The notes under the pieces are model-generated. The model did not search any database and was not told the origin of the DNA. It was given only the letters and a program-made list of their open reading frames with translations. Below, in pieces: positions 8,693-18,307 of a stretch of 64,000 nt of DNA (its first letter is position 1; every line of letters starts with the position of its first letter). The DNA is from Chitinophaga qingshengii. GTDB taxonomy: Bacteria > Bacteroidota > Bacteroidia > Chitinophagales > Chitinophagaceae. The stretch is from contig NZ_JACVFC010000005.1 of assembly GCF_014529935.1 (NCBI RefSeq), forward strand, positions 372,001 to 436,000. The letters run 5' to 3'. The position numbers and the translations under genes were made by a program.

Positions 8693-11600
8693 GTGCGCTT
8701 AAAAACACTAGAAATTAAAGGCTTTAAAAGTTTTGCCGATAAAACCGTTCTGAACTTTGATGAAGGGATAACAGGTGTCATTGGACCCAACGGTTGCGGC
8801 AAAAGTAATATTATCGACTCTATCCGCTGGGTGATCGGGGAACACAAAATCAGTAACCTGCGTTCTGAAAATCAGTCCGGACTGGTGTTCAACGGTTCCA
8901 AAACACGTTCTGCCAGCGGGATGGCGGAGGTGAGCCTTACCTTTGAGAATACCAAAAACGTACTGCCTACCGAATTTACCACGGTAACCATTACCCGCAA
9001 ATTTTACAAAAACGGAGATAGTGAATACCGCCTCAATGATGTGGCCTGCCGCTTAAAGGATATCCATAACCTCTTTATGGATACCGGCGTCAGCACAGAT
9101 TCCTACGCCATCATCGAATTGGGCATGGTGGATGACATCATCCGGGATAAGGAAAACAGCCGTCGCCGTATGCTGGAACAAGCGGCAGGCATCTCCATAT
9201 ACAAAACCCGTAAAAAAGAAGCCAAATCCAAACTGGAGGCCACCGAAGGTGACCTGAACCGTATTGAAGACCTCCTGTTTGAAATCAATAATAACCTGAA
9301 AACGCTGGAAACCCAGGCCCGTAAAGCGGAACGCTTCTACGAGGTAAAAAAGGAATACCGCGAAATCAGTATAGAACTGGCGAAAGCCGCCCTGGAAGGA
9401 TTTAATGTCACTTTCAAGGAACTGTCTGATAAACAACAGGAAGAAAGCGACCGTAAACTGCAGCTGGAAACAGAAATTACTACTGCAGAGGCTGCTGTGG
9501 AAGAAGATAAACTGCACTTTGTCGCCAAAGAAAGAGAACTGCAAACCCTGCAGAAATCGTTCAACGAACTGGTGGCTACCATCCGTACCAAAGAAAATGA
9601 CAAGAACCTCGCCGCCCAACAGCTTACCTATCTGAGGGAACGCGAGAAAAATATCACCGACTTCCTCAACAACGCGGAAGGCCAGCTGCAAGGATTAACC
9701 AACTCCATCGAATTCACCGAAAAACAGGTGGTGGAAGAAGGCGAAGTGTTTGAATCCATGGCAGACGAACTGGAAACACTCCGCGAAATGGTGGACGAGA
9801 AAAAAGAACGTTTCCAGCAAAAGAAACAGGCCCTCGAAACCCTCCGCAACGATCAGCAACGCTGGCAACGCCAACAGTTTGAGGCGGAGAAAAAAGTGGC
9901 GGTGGCCGATACTTCCGTACAGAACCTGCAACGCAGTATCCAGCAGTTACAGGAAGAAAAGAACAACCGCCTGCAGCAGATCGCTCAACTGGAAACAGAA
10001 AAGGAAACACTGCAACATACTATCACCACCAGCAAAACAGAACTGGATGAGATGGTCCGCTTCCAGGAAGAAACCAAAGGAAAAATCCTGGCTACCCAAT
10101 CCGATATAGAAGGGCTGCGCGACCAACTGGTGGATGAAAACCGTAAGCTGGACTCCAAAAAGAATGAGTTCGACCTGCTTAAATCATTGGTAGACAGTCT
10201 CGAAGGTTACCCGGAAAGTATCAAATTCCTGAAAAAGAACCCGGAATGGAACAATGAAGCGCCTATTCTGAGCGATGTCTTTTTCTGTAAGGAAGAATAC
10301 CGCACCTGTGTGGAAAATCTCCTGGAACCATACCTCAACTATTACGTAGTCAACAATGTGGCGGAAGCCGTACAGGCTATCCAGTTACTGGACACCCATA
10401 AAAAAGGCAAAGCCAATTTCTTTATCCTCGATCAGTTCCGCGTACCGGCCAACGGCCTGCTGGCCCCTGCCGGCACCATTCCCGCCCTCGACGTGGTGGA
10501 GATCGATGAAAAATACAAAGGCCTGGGCTATCACCTGCTCGGCAAGGTGTTCATCGGAGAAGACATTACCCGCCTGGAATTCAGCCAGGTATCCGACGAT
10601 GAAATCTGCCTGGTAGAAAAATCCGGCCGTATGCACCGCGGAAAATACAATATCACCGGCGGTTCTGTAGGACTCTTTGAAGGCAAAAAGCTGGGAAGGG
10701 CTAAAAACCTGGAAAAGCTGGAAGTGGAAATCAAAGAGCTGGAAGCTACCGTAGGCAGCCTGCGTGCACAAATACAGGATAAACACAACCAGGTGCTGGG
10801 CTATAACAGCCAGCTGAATGAAAATAATATCAACGCAGCGAAAGAAAAGCTCAACCAGCTGAATAATCAGCTGTTCGGCCTGCAAAACAGGATTGAAAAC
10901 TTCCATCACCTGATTGAAGCCGGCGACAAACGCCTGGAAGAAATGCAGCAGTCGCTGACTACCAACCAGGAAAGTATTTCCGGTGTGCGGGAAGAACTGG
11001 AAAACCTGAACGACCGGGTAGGAGAGCTGCAGGACAGCATCAGTGAGGCAGACCGGATGGCGCAGGAAGTAGAACAGCAGTTCAATATGGCGAACGTACA
11101 GTTCAACAACCAGAACCTGCAACATACCCGTCAACAGAGTAAAGTGCAGGCCCTGAAACAGGAACTGGAATTCAAACGCAAACAGCTGGAAGACCTGCAT
11201 ACCCAGATCACCAGTAATAAAACACAGCTGGAAGACGCTGCCGGCAATATTGCCGCCGCAGAAGAAAAACGCAGCGCCGCAGAAGACGGACTGGTGGAAC
11301 TGTTCCGCCAACGGGAGGAAGAAGAAAAAGCACTCAACGAAAAAGACCAGGAATACTATAATTTCCGTAACCACCTGCAAGAGCTGGAAACCACGCTGCG
11401 CGCCAAACAAAGGGCCCGTGAGCAACTGGACCAGCAGCTGAATGTGATCAAGGATAAAGTGAATGAACTCAAACTGCAACTGGCTTCCATGAAAGAACGG
11501 TTGAGCGTGGAGTTTAAAGTGAACCTGGATGAAATCATCGACGAGCAACGCTCTTCCGAACTACCGGTAGAAGAATTGCAGGGTAGTGCGGAACGCCTGA

Positions 11601-12223
11601 AAAAACGCCTGGAGAACATGGGGGAAATCAACCCTACTGCTATTGAGGCCTACCAGGAAATGAAAAAACGATACGAGTTTATCCTGGAACAGAAAACAGA
11701 CCTGGTGAACGCTAAAGACTCCCTGCTGGCCACTATCCAGGAGGTAGAAACAACCGCCAACCAGAAGTTCCTCGATACGTTCAATACGGTGAAAGAGAAT
11801 TTTATCCGGGTATTTAAAGCCCTCTTTACGGAAGAAGACCAGTGCGATATGATCCTGAGCGATCCGGAGAACCTGGCCGATACCGGTATAGAAATCATCG
11901 CAAAACCCAAAGGCAAACGTCCGGCAGCTATCACACAGCTTTCCGGTGGAGAAAAAACACTTACCGCCACCGCCCTGCTGTTTGCCATCTACCTGATCAA
12001 GCCAGCGCCATTCTGTATCCTGGATGAGGTGGACGCGCCGCTCGATGATGCCAATGTGGGCAAATTCACCAACATGATCAGAAAATTTTCAGATAATTCA
12101 CAGTTTATTATTGTAACCCATAATAAACAAACGATGGCCGCTGTAGACGTGATTTACGGGGTTACCATGCAGGAACCGGGCGTGAGTAAACTTGTTCCGG
12201 TGGACTTCAGAAGTTTAAACTGA
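8693..12223 (+). CDS. smc: Chromosome segregation ATPase SMC
   Basis: A 1176-residue SMC protein, normal length for the family. Residues 31-39 hold the Walker A GPNGCGKSN. Long coiled coils run from about 165 to 500 and 680 to 1030 around a hinge (about 510-670). The C-terminal head shows the signature LSGGEKT (about 1082) and Walker B with D-loop ILDEVDAPLDDAN (about 1107). It forms the condensin ring that organises and segregates the chromosome; ScpA and ScpB partners are not in the window. GTG at 8693 is used, with GGAG (8682-8685) upstream, and the protein then begins with the conserved MRLKTLEIKGFKSFADKT. A TATCTTTG box lies in the short leader. Confidence 0.97.
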   Translation: MRLKTLEIKGFKSFADKTVLNFDEGITGVIGPNGCGKSNIIDSIRWVIGEHKISNLRSENQSGLVFNGSKTRSASGMAEVSLTFENTKNVLPTEFTTVTITRKFYKNGDSEYRLNDVACRLKDIHNLFMDTGVSTDSYAIIELGMVDDIIRDKENSRRRMLEQAAGISIYKTRKKEAKSKLEATEGDLNRIEDLLFEINNNLKTLETQARKAERFYEVKKEYREISIELAKAALEGFNVTFKELSDKQQEESDRKLQLETEITTAEAAVEEDKLHFVAKERELQTLQKSFNELVATIRTKENDKNLAAQQLTYLREREKNITDFLNNAEGQLQGLTNSIEFTEKQVVEEGEVFESMADELETLREMVDEKKERFQQKKQALETLRNDQQRWQRQQFEAEKKVAVADTSVQNLQRSIQQLQEEKNNRLQQIAQLETEKETLQHTITTSKTELDEMVRFQEETKGKILATQSDIEGLRDQLVDENRKLDSKKNEFDLLKSLVDSLEGYPESIKFLKKNPEWNNEAPILSDVFFCKEEYRTCVENLLEPYLNYYVVNNVAEAVQAIQLLDTHKKGKANFFILDQFRVPANGLLAPAGTIPALDVVEIDEKYKGLGYHLLGKVFIGEDITRLEFSQVSDDEICLVEKSGRMHRGKYNITGGSVGLFEGKKLGRAKNLEKLEVEIKELEATVGSLRAQIQDKHNQVLGYNSQLNENNINAAKEKLNQLNNQLFGLQNRIENFHHLIEAGDKRLEEMQQSLTTNQESISGVREELENLNDRVGELQDSISEADRMAQEVEQQFNMANVQFNNQNLQHTRQQSKVQALKQELEFKRKQLEDLHTQITSNKTQLEDAAGNIAAAEEKRSAAEDGLVELFRQREEEEKALNEKDQEYYNFRNHLQELETTLRAKQRAREQLDQQLNVIKDKVNELKLQLASMKERLSVEFKVNLDEIIDEQRSSELPVEELQGSAERLKKRLENMGEINPTAIEAYQEMKKRYEFILEQKTDLVNAKDSLLATIQEVETTANQKFLDTFNTVKENFIRVFKALFTEEDQCDMILSDPENLADTGIEIIAKPKGKRPAAITQLSGGEKTLTATALLFAIYLIKPAPFCILDEVDAPLDDANVGKFTNMIRKFSDNSQFIIVTHNKQTMAAVDVIYGVTMQEPGVSKLVPVDFRSLN

Positions 12224-12308
12224 TGAAACGTTTTTGTTGTTGTAAGGAGAGACTGTTATTTTTATTCTCAATTTCTTTATTCTAAAAAAATAATAAACAT
12301 TACACACT

Positions 12309-12707
12309 ATGGGCGCATGGGGCACCAGGAATTTTGAAAATGACGGATCACAAGACTGGATTTTTGACGTGATCGAAAGCAAAGATGGCGGTTTGGTGAC
12401 GGATACACTGGCTCGTATCATCAACAATACCGAAAAACTGGAAACCGGAGATTGCGAAGAAGGATTGGCTGCGGCAGAAACCGTGGCAGCATTGTTGGGA
12501 AAACCCAGTGAAGACTTCCCGGAAGACCCGCTGGATAAACTCGATATCCTGAACCTGATTGCAACGAAAGCGTTGAGAAACCAGGCCATTACTGCTGTAA
12601 ACAAAATATTAGGCGCGTCAGAAATGAGAAACCACTGGGAAGAAGCCGGTGAACTCGCTGCCTGGGAAAGCGTACAGGCTTCCCTGGTAAAGAGACTGGA
12701 AATCTAA
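12309..12707 (+). CDS. DUF4259 domain protein
   Basis: A 132-residue protein beginning MGAWGTRNFENDGSQDWIFD, the hallmark N-terminus of DUF4259 proteins; the rest is helical and acidic. The function of the family is unknown. No signal peptide or membrane helix is visible, so it is likely cytosolic. It follows smc by 85 bases on the same strand and is followed by a strong palindromic terminator shared with the convergent transporter gene. The gap before it is AT-rich and contains no clear terminator, so readthrough from smc is possible. Confidence 0.85.
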   Translation: MGAWGTRNFENDGSQDWIFDVIESKDGGLVTDTLARIINNTEKLETGDCEEGLAAAETVAALLGKPSEDFPEDPLDKLDILNLIATKALRNQAITAVNKILGASEMRNHWEEAGELAAWESVQASLVKRLEI

Positions 12708-12850
12708 CCGGTAATGTATGCCCGGGATTCCCTGGCAGCAACAGATTTGATCGCGGAAAACAATGCTTAAGGACAATTGATTTTTTAAGCAGGGGTTGTG
12801 CTGCGTCTTATTGAAGCTATTGAGAAATTTACGGATTTAGAAATTTACGG

Positions 12851-12941
12851 ATTTACGAATTTCGGGAATTATAAAAGCGAAGACCTGAGCGATGTATGTT
12901 TGCTCAGGTCTTCGCTTTTATAATTCCCAAAATTCGTAAAT
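12851..12941. terminator. 40-bp-arm palindrome, probable bidirectional terminator, related in outer arms to 3519-3629
   Basis: Arms 12851-12890 and 12902-12941 pair along 40 bases with one G-T wobble around an 11-base loop. The GC-rich inner stem GCGAAGACCTGAGC is bordered by AAAA and TTTT, giving a terminator in both directions between the convergent DUF4259 and transporter genes. The outer arms repeat ATTTACGGATTTACGAATTT words, and the imperfect repeats continue from 12823 to 12963. Confidence 0.8.
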
Positions 12942-12967
12942 TCCAAAATTCGTAAATTTCCAAATAA

Positions 12968-14233
12968 TCACAGCAGGATGCCTGCTATGGTGGCTGACAG
13001 ATAGCTGGCCAGCGTACCACACAACAGCGCTTTAAGTCCCAGCTTGGCCAGGTCTGTACGGCGACCGGGGGCCAGTTCTCCAATACCGCCGATCTGCATT
13101 CCTACACTGCTGAAATTGGCAAACCCGGCAATAGCGATGGTTACAATGGTAATCGCTTTGGCAGATTCTATTTTAACAGCATGGCTGGTCATACTTTTGA
13201 AGGCCACAAATTCATTGATGGTGAGCTTCTGTCCCAGCAGGGTGGCTACATTGTTCACATCCTGACCAGGCACGCCCATAGCCCAGGCCATAGGAGTAAA
13301 GAGTTTACCAAAAATCCAGTCCAGGCTCAGGTTAAAGCTCAGTCCAAACAGGTGACCGATATGGATCAGGCACCAATCTACCAGCGCTATCAGGGCAATG
13401 AAGCCAATCAGCATGGCGATAACGTTCATGGCTATTTTGAAACCATCGCCTGCGCCATGGGAAATAGCGTCAATAACGTTGGTATAATTGCTTTTTACTT
13501 CCATTTTCACACGGCCCATGGTTACACTCTCTTCTGTTTCCGGGAAGACGATCTTGGAGATCACCAGCGCGCCGGGAGCGGCCATCAGGCTGGCCGTGAT
13601 CAGGAACGGCGCAATGTCCATACCCGCCTGGAAACCCATATTGGCATATACTACCAGGATACCACCGGCTATACAGGCAAGACTGCCGCTCATCGAAGCC
13701 AGGATTTCACTTTTAGTCATGGAGTTAAGGTAAGGACGGATCATCACCTGTGCTTCCACCTGGCCTACGAAGGCGCTGGCTACGTTACTCAGGGCTTCTG
13801 CACCGCTCACCCGCATCACCACGTTCATCGCCCTGGCAATAACCGCTACAATGCGCTGCATAATACCGAAGTGATATAATACCGCTACCAGTACACATAC
13901 AAGAATGATAGTAGCCGTTACATTGAAGGCAAATACAAATCCGCCGCTGGCATAATCGGCAATTGTACCGGTGGGAGGCTGGGCTACACCAATGCCGCCA
14001 TATACGAAAGAGGCGCCCTGACGTGCAAACGCCTCCAGTTTACCCATAGCGTGGCCAACTTGCTGAAAAAACCAGGTGATAGGAGGAACCTTGAATACCA
14101 GCAGTGCAATCACTACCTGTAACGTAATACCACTCACCACCAGCCGATAGTTGATCTTACTCCTGTTGTTGGAAAACAAAAAGGCAATACCCAGAATAAG
14201 GACGATGCCTATTAAGCCCTGAAAGCGTTCCAT
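12968..14233 (-). CDS. Concentrative nucleoside transporter (CNT/NupC family)
   Basis: A 421-residue membrane protein with about ten helices. Family features include GGFVFAFNVTATIILV, the conserved GAEALSNVASAFVGQVEAQ (about residues 150-170) and, near the end, GFANFSSVGMQIGGIGELAPGR. CNT carriers import nucleosides across the inner membrane using an ion gradient. The ATG at 14233 (MERFQGLIGIVLIL) was preferred; the open frame extends to a TTG at 14263, which would add MHTFYDLFAF. A 95-base gap separates it from the acyltransferase-3 gene upstream on the same strand. Confidence 0.92.
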   Translation of the reverse strand: MERFQGLIGIVLILGIAFLFSNNRSKINYRLVVSGITLQVVIALLVFKVPPITWFFQQVGHAMGKLEAFARQGASFVYGGIGVAQPPTGTIADYASGGFVFAFNVTATIILVCVLVAVLYHFGIMQRIVAVIARAMNVVMRVSGAEALSNVASAFVGQVEAQVMIRPYLNSMTKSEILASMSGSLACIAGGILVVYANMGFQAGMDIAPFLITASLMAAPGALVISKIVFPETEESVTMGRVKMEVKSNYTNVIDAISHGAGDGFKIAMNVIAMLIGFIALIALVDWCLIHIGHLFGLSFNLSLDWIFGKLFTPMAWAMGVPGQDVNNVATLLGQKLTINEFVAFKSMTSHAVKIESAKAITIVTIAIAGFANFSSVGMQIGGIGELAPGRRTDLAKLGLKALLCGTLASYLSATIAGILL

Positions 14234-14328
14234 AAATGCAAATAAATCGTAAAATGTATGCAATAAGGCGACGAAGATAAGTTATTTTGCGATTTCCGGT
14301 CACTTCACGACATAATTCCGTCAGGCTT

Positions 14329-15447
14329 TTAAAGCTGCCTCGCAGGCACTGCTGCCTCTTCGCAGGCAACCCGTGTTTTCACCTTCCCGTTCAGCCAGCG
14401 GCGTACCGGTTCATCATACCAGCGCATAGCCAGGTAACCAAGGCCCATCAACACCCCGGTACCTACCGCTACTATCAGCGTCAGTAATCCCGGACCAGGA
14501 TGGTATTTCGCGTAGTAGTTGCCAAAAGGCCAGATCAGAAAAATGTGGGTCATATATAGCGGATAGGAGAGACGCCCGATAAAACGGCATACAGGCCGCC
14601 ACCAGCCGGTAGCTGCAGCACCGGCGCCCAGGGCTATCACCACCGGGTAAACAATCGCCACAATCAGCCACTCCACCGCCCAGTTCTGCCCAAAGTAAGG
14701 ACACATAAAAGTAGCCAGTAATAACAGCGACAACGCCACAAACCCCAGCTTCGTCCGCAACACCCACTGAAAACGATAGACGCTCAGTCCCGCCAGGAAA
14801 GAAAACGATACCCGGGCAAAACCATCCATGATATTGGCATCGGCCCAGCCGCCAATCAATGTACCGGCATGATAGGCCGCCACCGCCAGCCATACTGCGG
14901 CCACCAGCGTTAACAGCAACGTCACTCCCTTATGTAACCGGCTTAACACAAAGGCATATACGATATTGATGCAGTACTCCATAAAAAGCGACCAGGTAGG
15001 CGAGTTAAACGGAAACAAGGCGCCACCTCTGCCCGGCAGCCACGGAAACGGTAACAGCAAAAGGGAACAAATAAATCCCGCCACAATGGGCCATACACCC
15101 CGCGCATAAGGATCGCCGCCAAACGGATCAAACAAAAATGATAACAGGCCCAGCACAGATCCTAACAGCACCAGCGGATGCAGTCGCAATAACCGGCCAC
15201 GGAAAAATCCCCGGTACCCAATGTTCGTCAACCGCCCATCATAGGCATAACCTATCACAAAACCTGACAGACAAAAGAAAAAATCGACGGCCAGAAAACC
15301 ATGCCCCAGCGGGTTCTGACTGTAATCACTCCATACCAGCTCCAGGAAATGGAAAACAACAATGGTAATGGCTGCAGTGCCGCGCAACCCGTCGAGTACT
15401 TCGTAATGTGGTTTCGCCGATGACGTGGAAAGAGAAGATACGTGCAT
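14329..15447 (-). CDS. Acyltransferase-3 family membrane protein (OafA-like)
   Basis: A 372-residue protein with about ten membrane helices. The N-terminus carries EVLDGLRGTAAITIVVFHF with the conserved Arg and the catalytic-type His of the acyltransferase-3 fold, and FFFCLSGFVIGYAYDGRL follows. Such enzymes move acyl groups, often acetyl, onto surface or exported carbohydrates at the inner membrane. No SGNH domain is attached. No neighbouring glycan gene points to the acceptor. ATG at 15447 fits the family N-terminus. Confidence 0.88.
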   Translation of the reverse strand: MHVSSLSTSSAKPHYEVLDGLRGTAAITIVVFHFLELVWSDYSQNPLGHGFLAVDFFFCLSGFVIGYAYDGRLTNIGYRGFFRGRLLRLHPLVLLGSVLGLLSFLFDPFGGDPYARGVWPIVAGFICSLLLLPFPWLPGRGGALFPFNSPTWSLFMEYCINIVYAFVLSRLHKGVTLLLTLVAAVWLAVAAYHAGTLIGGWADANIMDGFARVSFSFLAGLSVYRFQWVLRTKLGFVALSLLLLATFMCPYFGQNWAVEWLIVAIVYPVVIALGAGAAATGWWRPVCRFIGRLSYPLYMTHIFLIWPFGNYYAKYHPGPGLLTLIVAVGTGVLMGLGYLAMRWYDEPVRRWLNGKVKTRVACEEAAVPARQL

Positions 15448-15555
15448 AACAGTACATTGAACGGTTTAAAATAATAAACCGCGCCGGTTTTTCTAAACAA
15501 TGTGAAAATAGGAGCAGGCGCGGGGAAATTTGTATTGGTGGGGTTGGTGTGCCTC

Positions 15556-15585
15556 GTACATCCAGGGCTTCAGCCCTGGGTGTAC
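15556..15585. repeat. 30-bp intergenic palindrome with CCAGGGCTTCAGCCCTGG core
   Basis: Fourteen-base arms of form GTACAYCCAGGGCT and AGCCCTGGRTGTAC flank a TC centre, with wobble at the Y/R position. A related word, GCTTCAGCCCTGGG, occurs at 42799-42812 in another intergenic region. The element lies in the 303-base gap between divergent acyltransferase and cytochrome genes; the rest of that gap holds no gene and is AT-rich near 15690-15750. Confidence 0.55.
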
Positions 15586-15750
15586 GGGTATCCGGGAGAT
15601 TGCATGCCCCTAACCGGGTACCCCAACCGGTGCTGCCATCACCTCATGCCATCATTATCAAATCCCGCTCATTTTACCCCTGATCAAAAAATAGTTGCAA
15701 AAATCCGCAAGAGATGTATTTTTATTGTTTGCAATCGAATTAAATAACAG

Positions 15751-18039
15751 ATGGGCCGTCTTCAATACCTGATCATTTCCACGTTTTCCCTGGCATGGCT
15801 TGCCTGCGGACCTACACAACAACAAGACCGGATGAGCAAACACGAAAAAGATTCGCTGGCCATGCGAAAGCAATACGCTACGTCTCCCGTGTTGGATGGT
15901 AAAGCCGCTATTGGCGCCATGACGGTGGACAAGGGCCTGGAAGTGCAGTTGGTGGCGGCAGAGCCGATGGTAGTTGCGCCGGTAAGTACCGTGTTTGATG
16001 ACCGCGGCCGGATGTGGGTAGTGGAAATGATGGGTTTTATGCCGGATACCAGCGGTACGGGAGAAGACAAACCGGATGGTAAAATTGTTATCCTGGAAGA
16101 TACGACCGGCGACGGCGTGATGGATAAAAGAACGGTATTCCTGGATTCACTGGTACTGCCACGGGCGGTATGCCTGGTGGAGAACGGTGTACTGGTAGCT
16201 ACGCCGCCGGAATTATGGTTTATTGAAAACAACGGCGACAAACCCGGTAAACGGGTGCTGGTAGACAGCCAGTATGCGGCGGGTGGCAACGTGGAACACC
16301 AGCCCAACGGCTTGCTGCGGGGACTGGACAACTGGATTTATAATGCCAAATCGGACCGGCGTTACCGCAAAGTGGGTGACAAATGGCTGAAAGAACCCAC
16401 CACCTTCCGCGGACAGTGGGGAATCGCTCAGGATGACCAGGGCCGGCTGTACTACAACAACAATTCTGAAAACCTGCTGGGGGACTATTTCCCGGCCGGA
16501 TTAGGCGGTAAAAACCCGCATCAGCAGAATGCGGCCGGATACGATCAGAAGATTGTACGCGACAACCATGTATACCCGGCGCATCCAACACCCGGCGTAA
16601 ACCGGGGTTATATGAAAGGCGTGCTGGATGACAGCCTGCGCCTGGTGGAGTTTACCGCTGCCTGCGGACCGGTGATTTACCGGGGGAATCTGTTACCGGC
16701 TGAATATGCCGGTAATGCCTTTGTAGCAGAGCCTTCAGCCAATCTGATCAAACGAAATATATTAAAGGACAGTGGATACATTGTTACCGGTAAACAGGCA
16801 TATAAGGGCAAAGAGTTCCTCGCCAGCACCGATGAACGTTTCCGGCCTACAGGTTTGTACAATGCACCTGATGGGGCTTTGTATATCACAGATATGTACC
16901 GTGGTATCCTTCAGCACAAAACCTATATCACGAGTTATCTGAAGAATGAAATCAAGATGCGGGAGCTGACGCAACCACTTAGCTGTGGCCGTATTTACCG
17001 TATTGTGCCTGCCGGACAGCATCCGAAGAAAACGCTGGTGCAGGCCGACCAGGTGTTATCCCTGTTGAACCATCCGGATGGTACGCTGAGAGACAAAGCG
17101 CAGCAATATATTATTGATCATCGGATGACCGCACTGGCGCCGGAGCTACGGGCTGCGCTGGCCAACAACCAGACGCCGCTGATGCAGGTGCATGCTTTGT
17201 GGACACTGGAAGGGCTGCATCAGTTGACCTACGCCGACCTGGCAACCATACTGGAGCACGGCCGGGATGATTACAAAGTACAGGCGCTGGCGGCGCTGCC
17301 ATCCGTATTGGACGGTAAAGTGGCCAAAGCGGTGACCGCGAAGCTGGACACTTTGGCTGGTAATCCCTTCTTTGCACCGTATGTAGGGTACCTGTTGCCC
17401 GCACTGGGTAAGGCTGATAAGGCCGCTGCGACGCGACTGGAAGATAAATTAATGAAAGCGTATGCGCGTGACCGTTATGTGTCGGCTGCATTGATTAATA
17501 ATGCCGTTAACCGGGAAGCTGCACTGCTCAAACAATTGGAGGCTTTTAATCCGGATACTGCGTTTGCGTTGAATAAACAATTACACAACGTATTAAAGAA
17601 CATGGATAATGCCGCCAACGCCAAAAAGATGGAAGCGCTGGCCGTTAAATATCCGAGGGGCTATAAAATTTTCAATACCGTTTGTCAGACCTGCCATGGC
17701 AAAAACGGCAATGGTATTGCCTCGATGGCGCCGCCGCTGAATGAAAGCAACTGGGTAACCGGCGACAAAGCGAAGTTTGCTGCGATTGTGTTGTATGGCC
17801 TTACCGGGCCGGTAGAGGTACATGGTAAATTGTACAAAGCGCCGGAAATCAATGGTGATATGCCGGGTATTGGTGGCAGTGATGAGTTTAGTGATAGTGA
17901 TATCGCAGAATTGCTCACCTTTTTGCGTGGTGCGTGGAATAATAAAGCCGGAAAAGTAACCACAGACGATATTAAAAATGTCCGCAAGCAATACAATGGA
18001 CGGCAAAAACCATTTACGGCGCCGGAATTAAGCAAATAG
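15751..18039 (+). CDS. PVC-type heme-binding protein: propeller, helical repeats and C-terminal cytochrome c domain
   Basis: A 762-residue exported protein. Residues 1-18 look like a signal sequence ending at Cys19 (SLAWLAC), so it is probably a lipoprotein, although the lipobox is not canonical. Residues about 50-410 form a propeller of the sugar-dehydrogenase-like type (VSTVFDDRGRMWVVEMMG; DNWIYNAKSDRR). About 430-620 looks like HEAT-type helical repeats. About 645-649 is the heme site CQTCH, with later Met residues (DMPGIGG) as candidate axial ligands. Proteins of this type oxidise sugars or related compounds in the periplasm in some Bacteroidota and Planctomycetes, but substrates are mostly unproven. 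The gene stands alone, with an AT-rich upstream region. Confidence 0.85.
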   Translation: MGRLQYLIISTFSLAWLACGPTQQQDRMSKHEKDSLAMRKQYATSPVLDGKAAIGAMTVDKGLEVQLVAAEPMVVAPVSTVFDDRGRMWVVEMMGFMPDTSGTGEDKPDGKIVILEDTTGDGVMDKRTVFLDSLVLPRAVCLVENGVLVATPPELWFIENNGDKPGKRVLVDSQYAAGGNVEHQPNGLLRGLDNWIYNAKSDRRYRKVGDKWLKEPTTFRGQWGIAQDDQGRLYYNNNSENLLGDYFPAGLGGKNPHQQNAAGYDQKIVRDNHVYPAHPTPGVNRGYMKGVLDDSLRLVEFTAACGPVIYRGNLLPAEYAGNAFVAEPSANLIKRNILKDSGYIVTGKQAYKGKEFLASTDERFRPTGLYNAPDGALYITDMYRGILQHKTYITSYLKNEIKMRELTQPLSCGRIYRIVPAGQHPKKTLVQADQVLSLLNHPDGTLRDKAQQYIIDHRMTALAPELRAALANNQTPLMQVHALWTLEGLHQLTYADLATILEHGRDDYKVQALAALPSVLDGKVAKAVTAKLDTLAGNPFFAPYVGYLLPALGKADKAAATRLEDKLMKAYARDRYVSAALINNAVNREAALLKQLEAFNPDTAFALNKQLHNVLKNMDNAANAKKMEALAVKYPRGYKIFNTVCQTCHGKNGNGIASMAPPLNESNWVTGDKAKFAAIVLYGLTGPVEVHGKLYKAPEINGDMPGIGGSDEFSDSDIAELLTFLRGAWNNKAGKVTTDDIKNVRKQYNGRQKPFTAPELSK

Positions 18040-18062
18040 TGCGCGGATATCAGGAAAAGGCC

Positions 18063-18070
18063 TATCTTTG
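18063..18070 (+). promoter_or_regulatory. Bacteroidota -7 box ahead of a long leader
   Basis: TATCTTTG matches TAnnTTTG and lies 237 bases before the glutamate-synthase-like gene. No clear -33 element is seen. The predicted leader contains a long-range GGCAAC/GTTGCC pairing (18097-18102 with 18154-18159) enclosing a CGTA-TCTG-TACG hairpin (18131-18142), followed by GTTTTT. Confidence 0.4.
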
Positions 18071-18307
18071 TTACTCATTTTATTACAAGTGAGTAAGGCA
18101 ACTAACATATTAACCTGCTGTAGCCAACACCGTATCTGTACGGGCGGGTTCCTGTTGCCGTTTTTATCCTGTCCAAAAGACTTCAACAATTAAGCCCGGG
18201 CAACTTATAGCATCGTAACAGTTGTACCGGGGGGAGAATACCTGCACGCTTGTATCTGTAGTAAAAATCCATAGCAATTACCAAAACAATCTTATAAAAA
18301 CAGTTTT

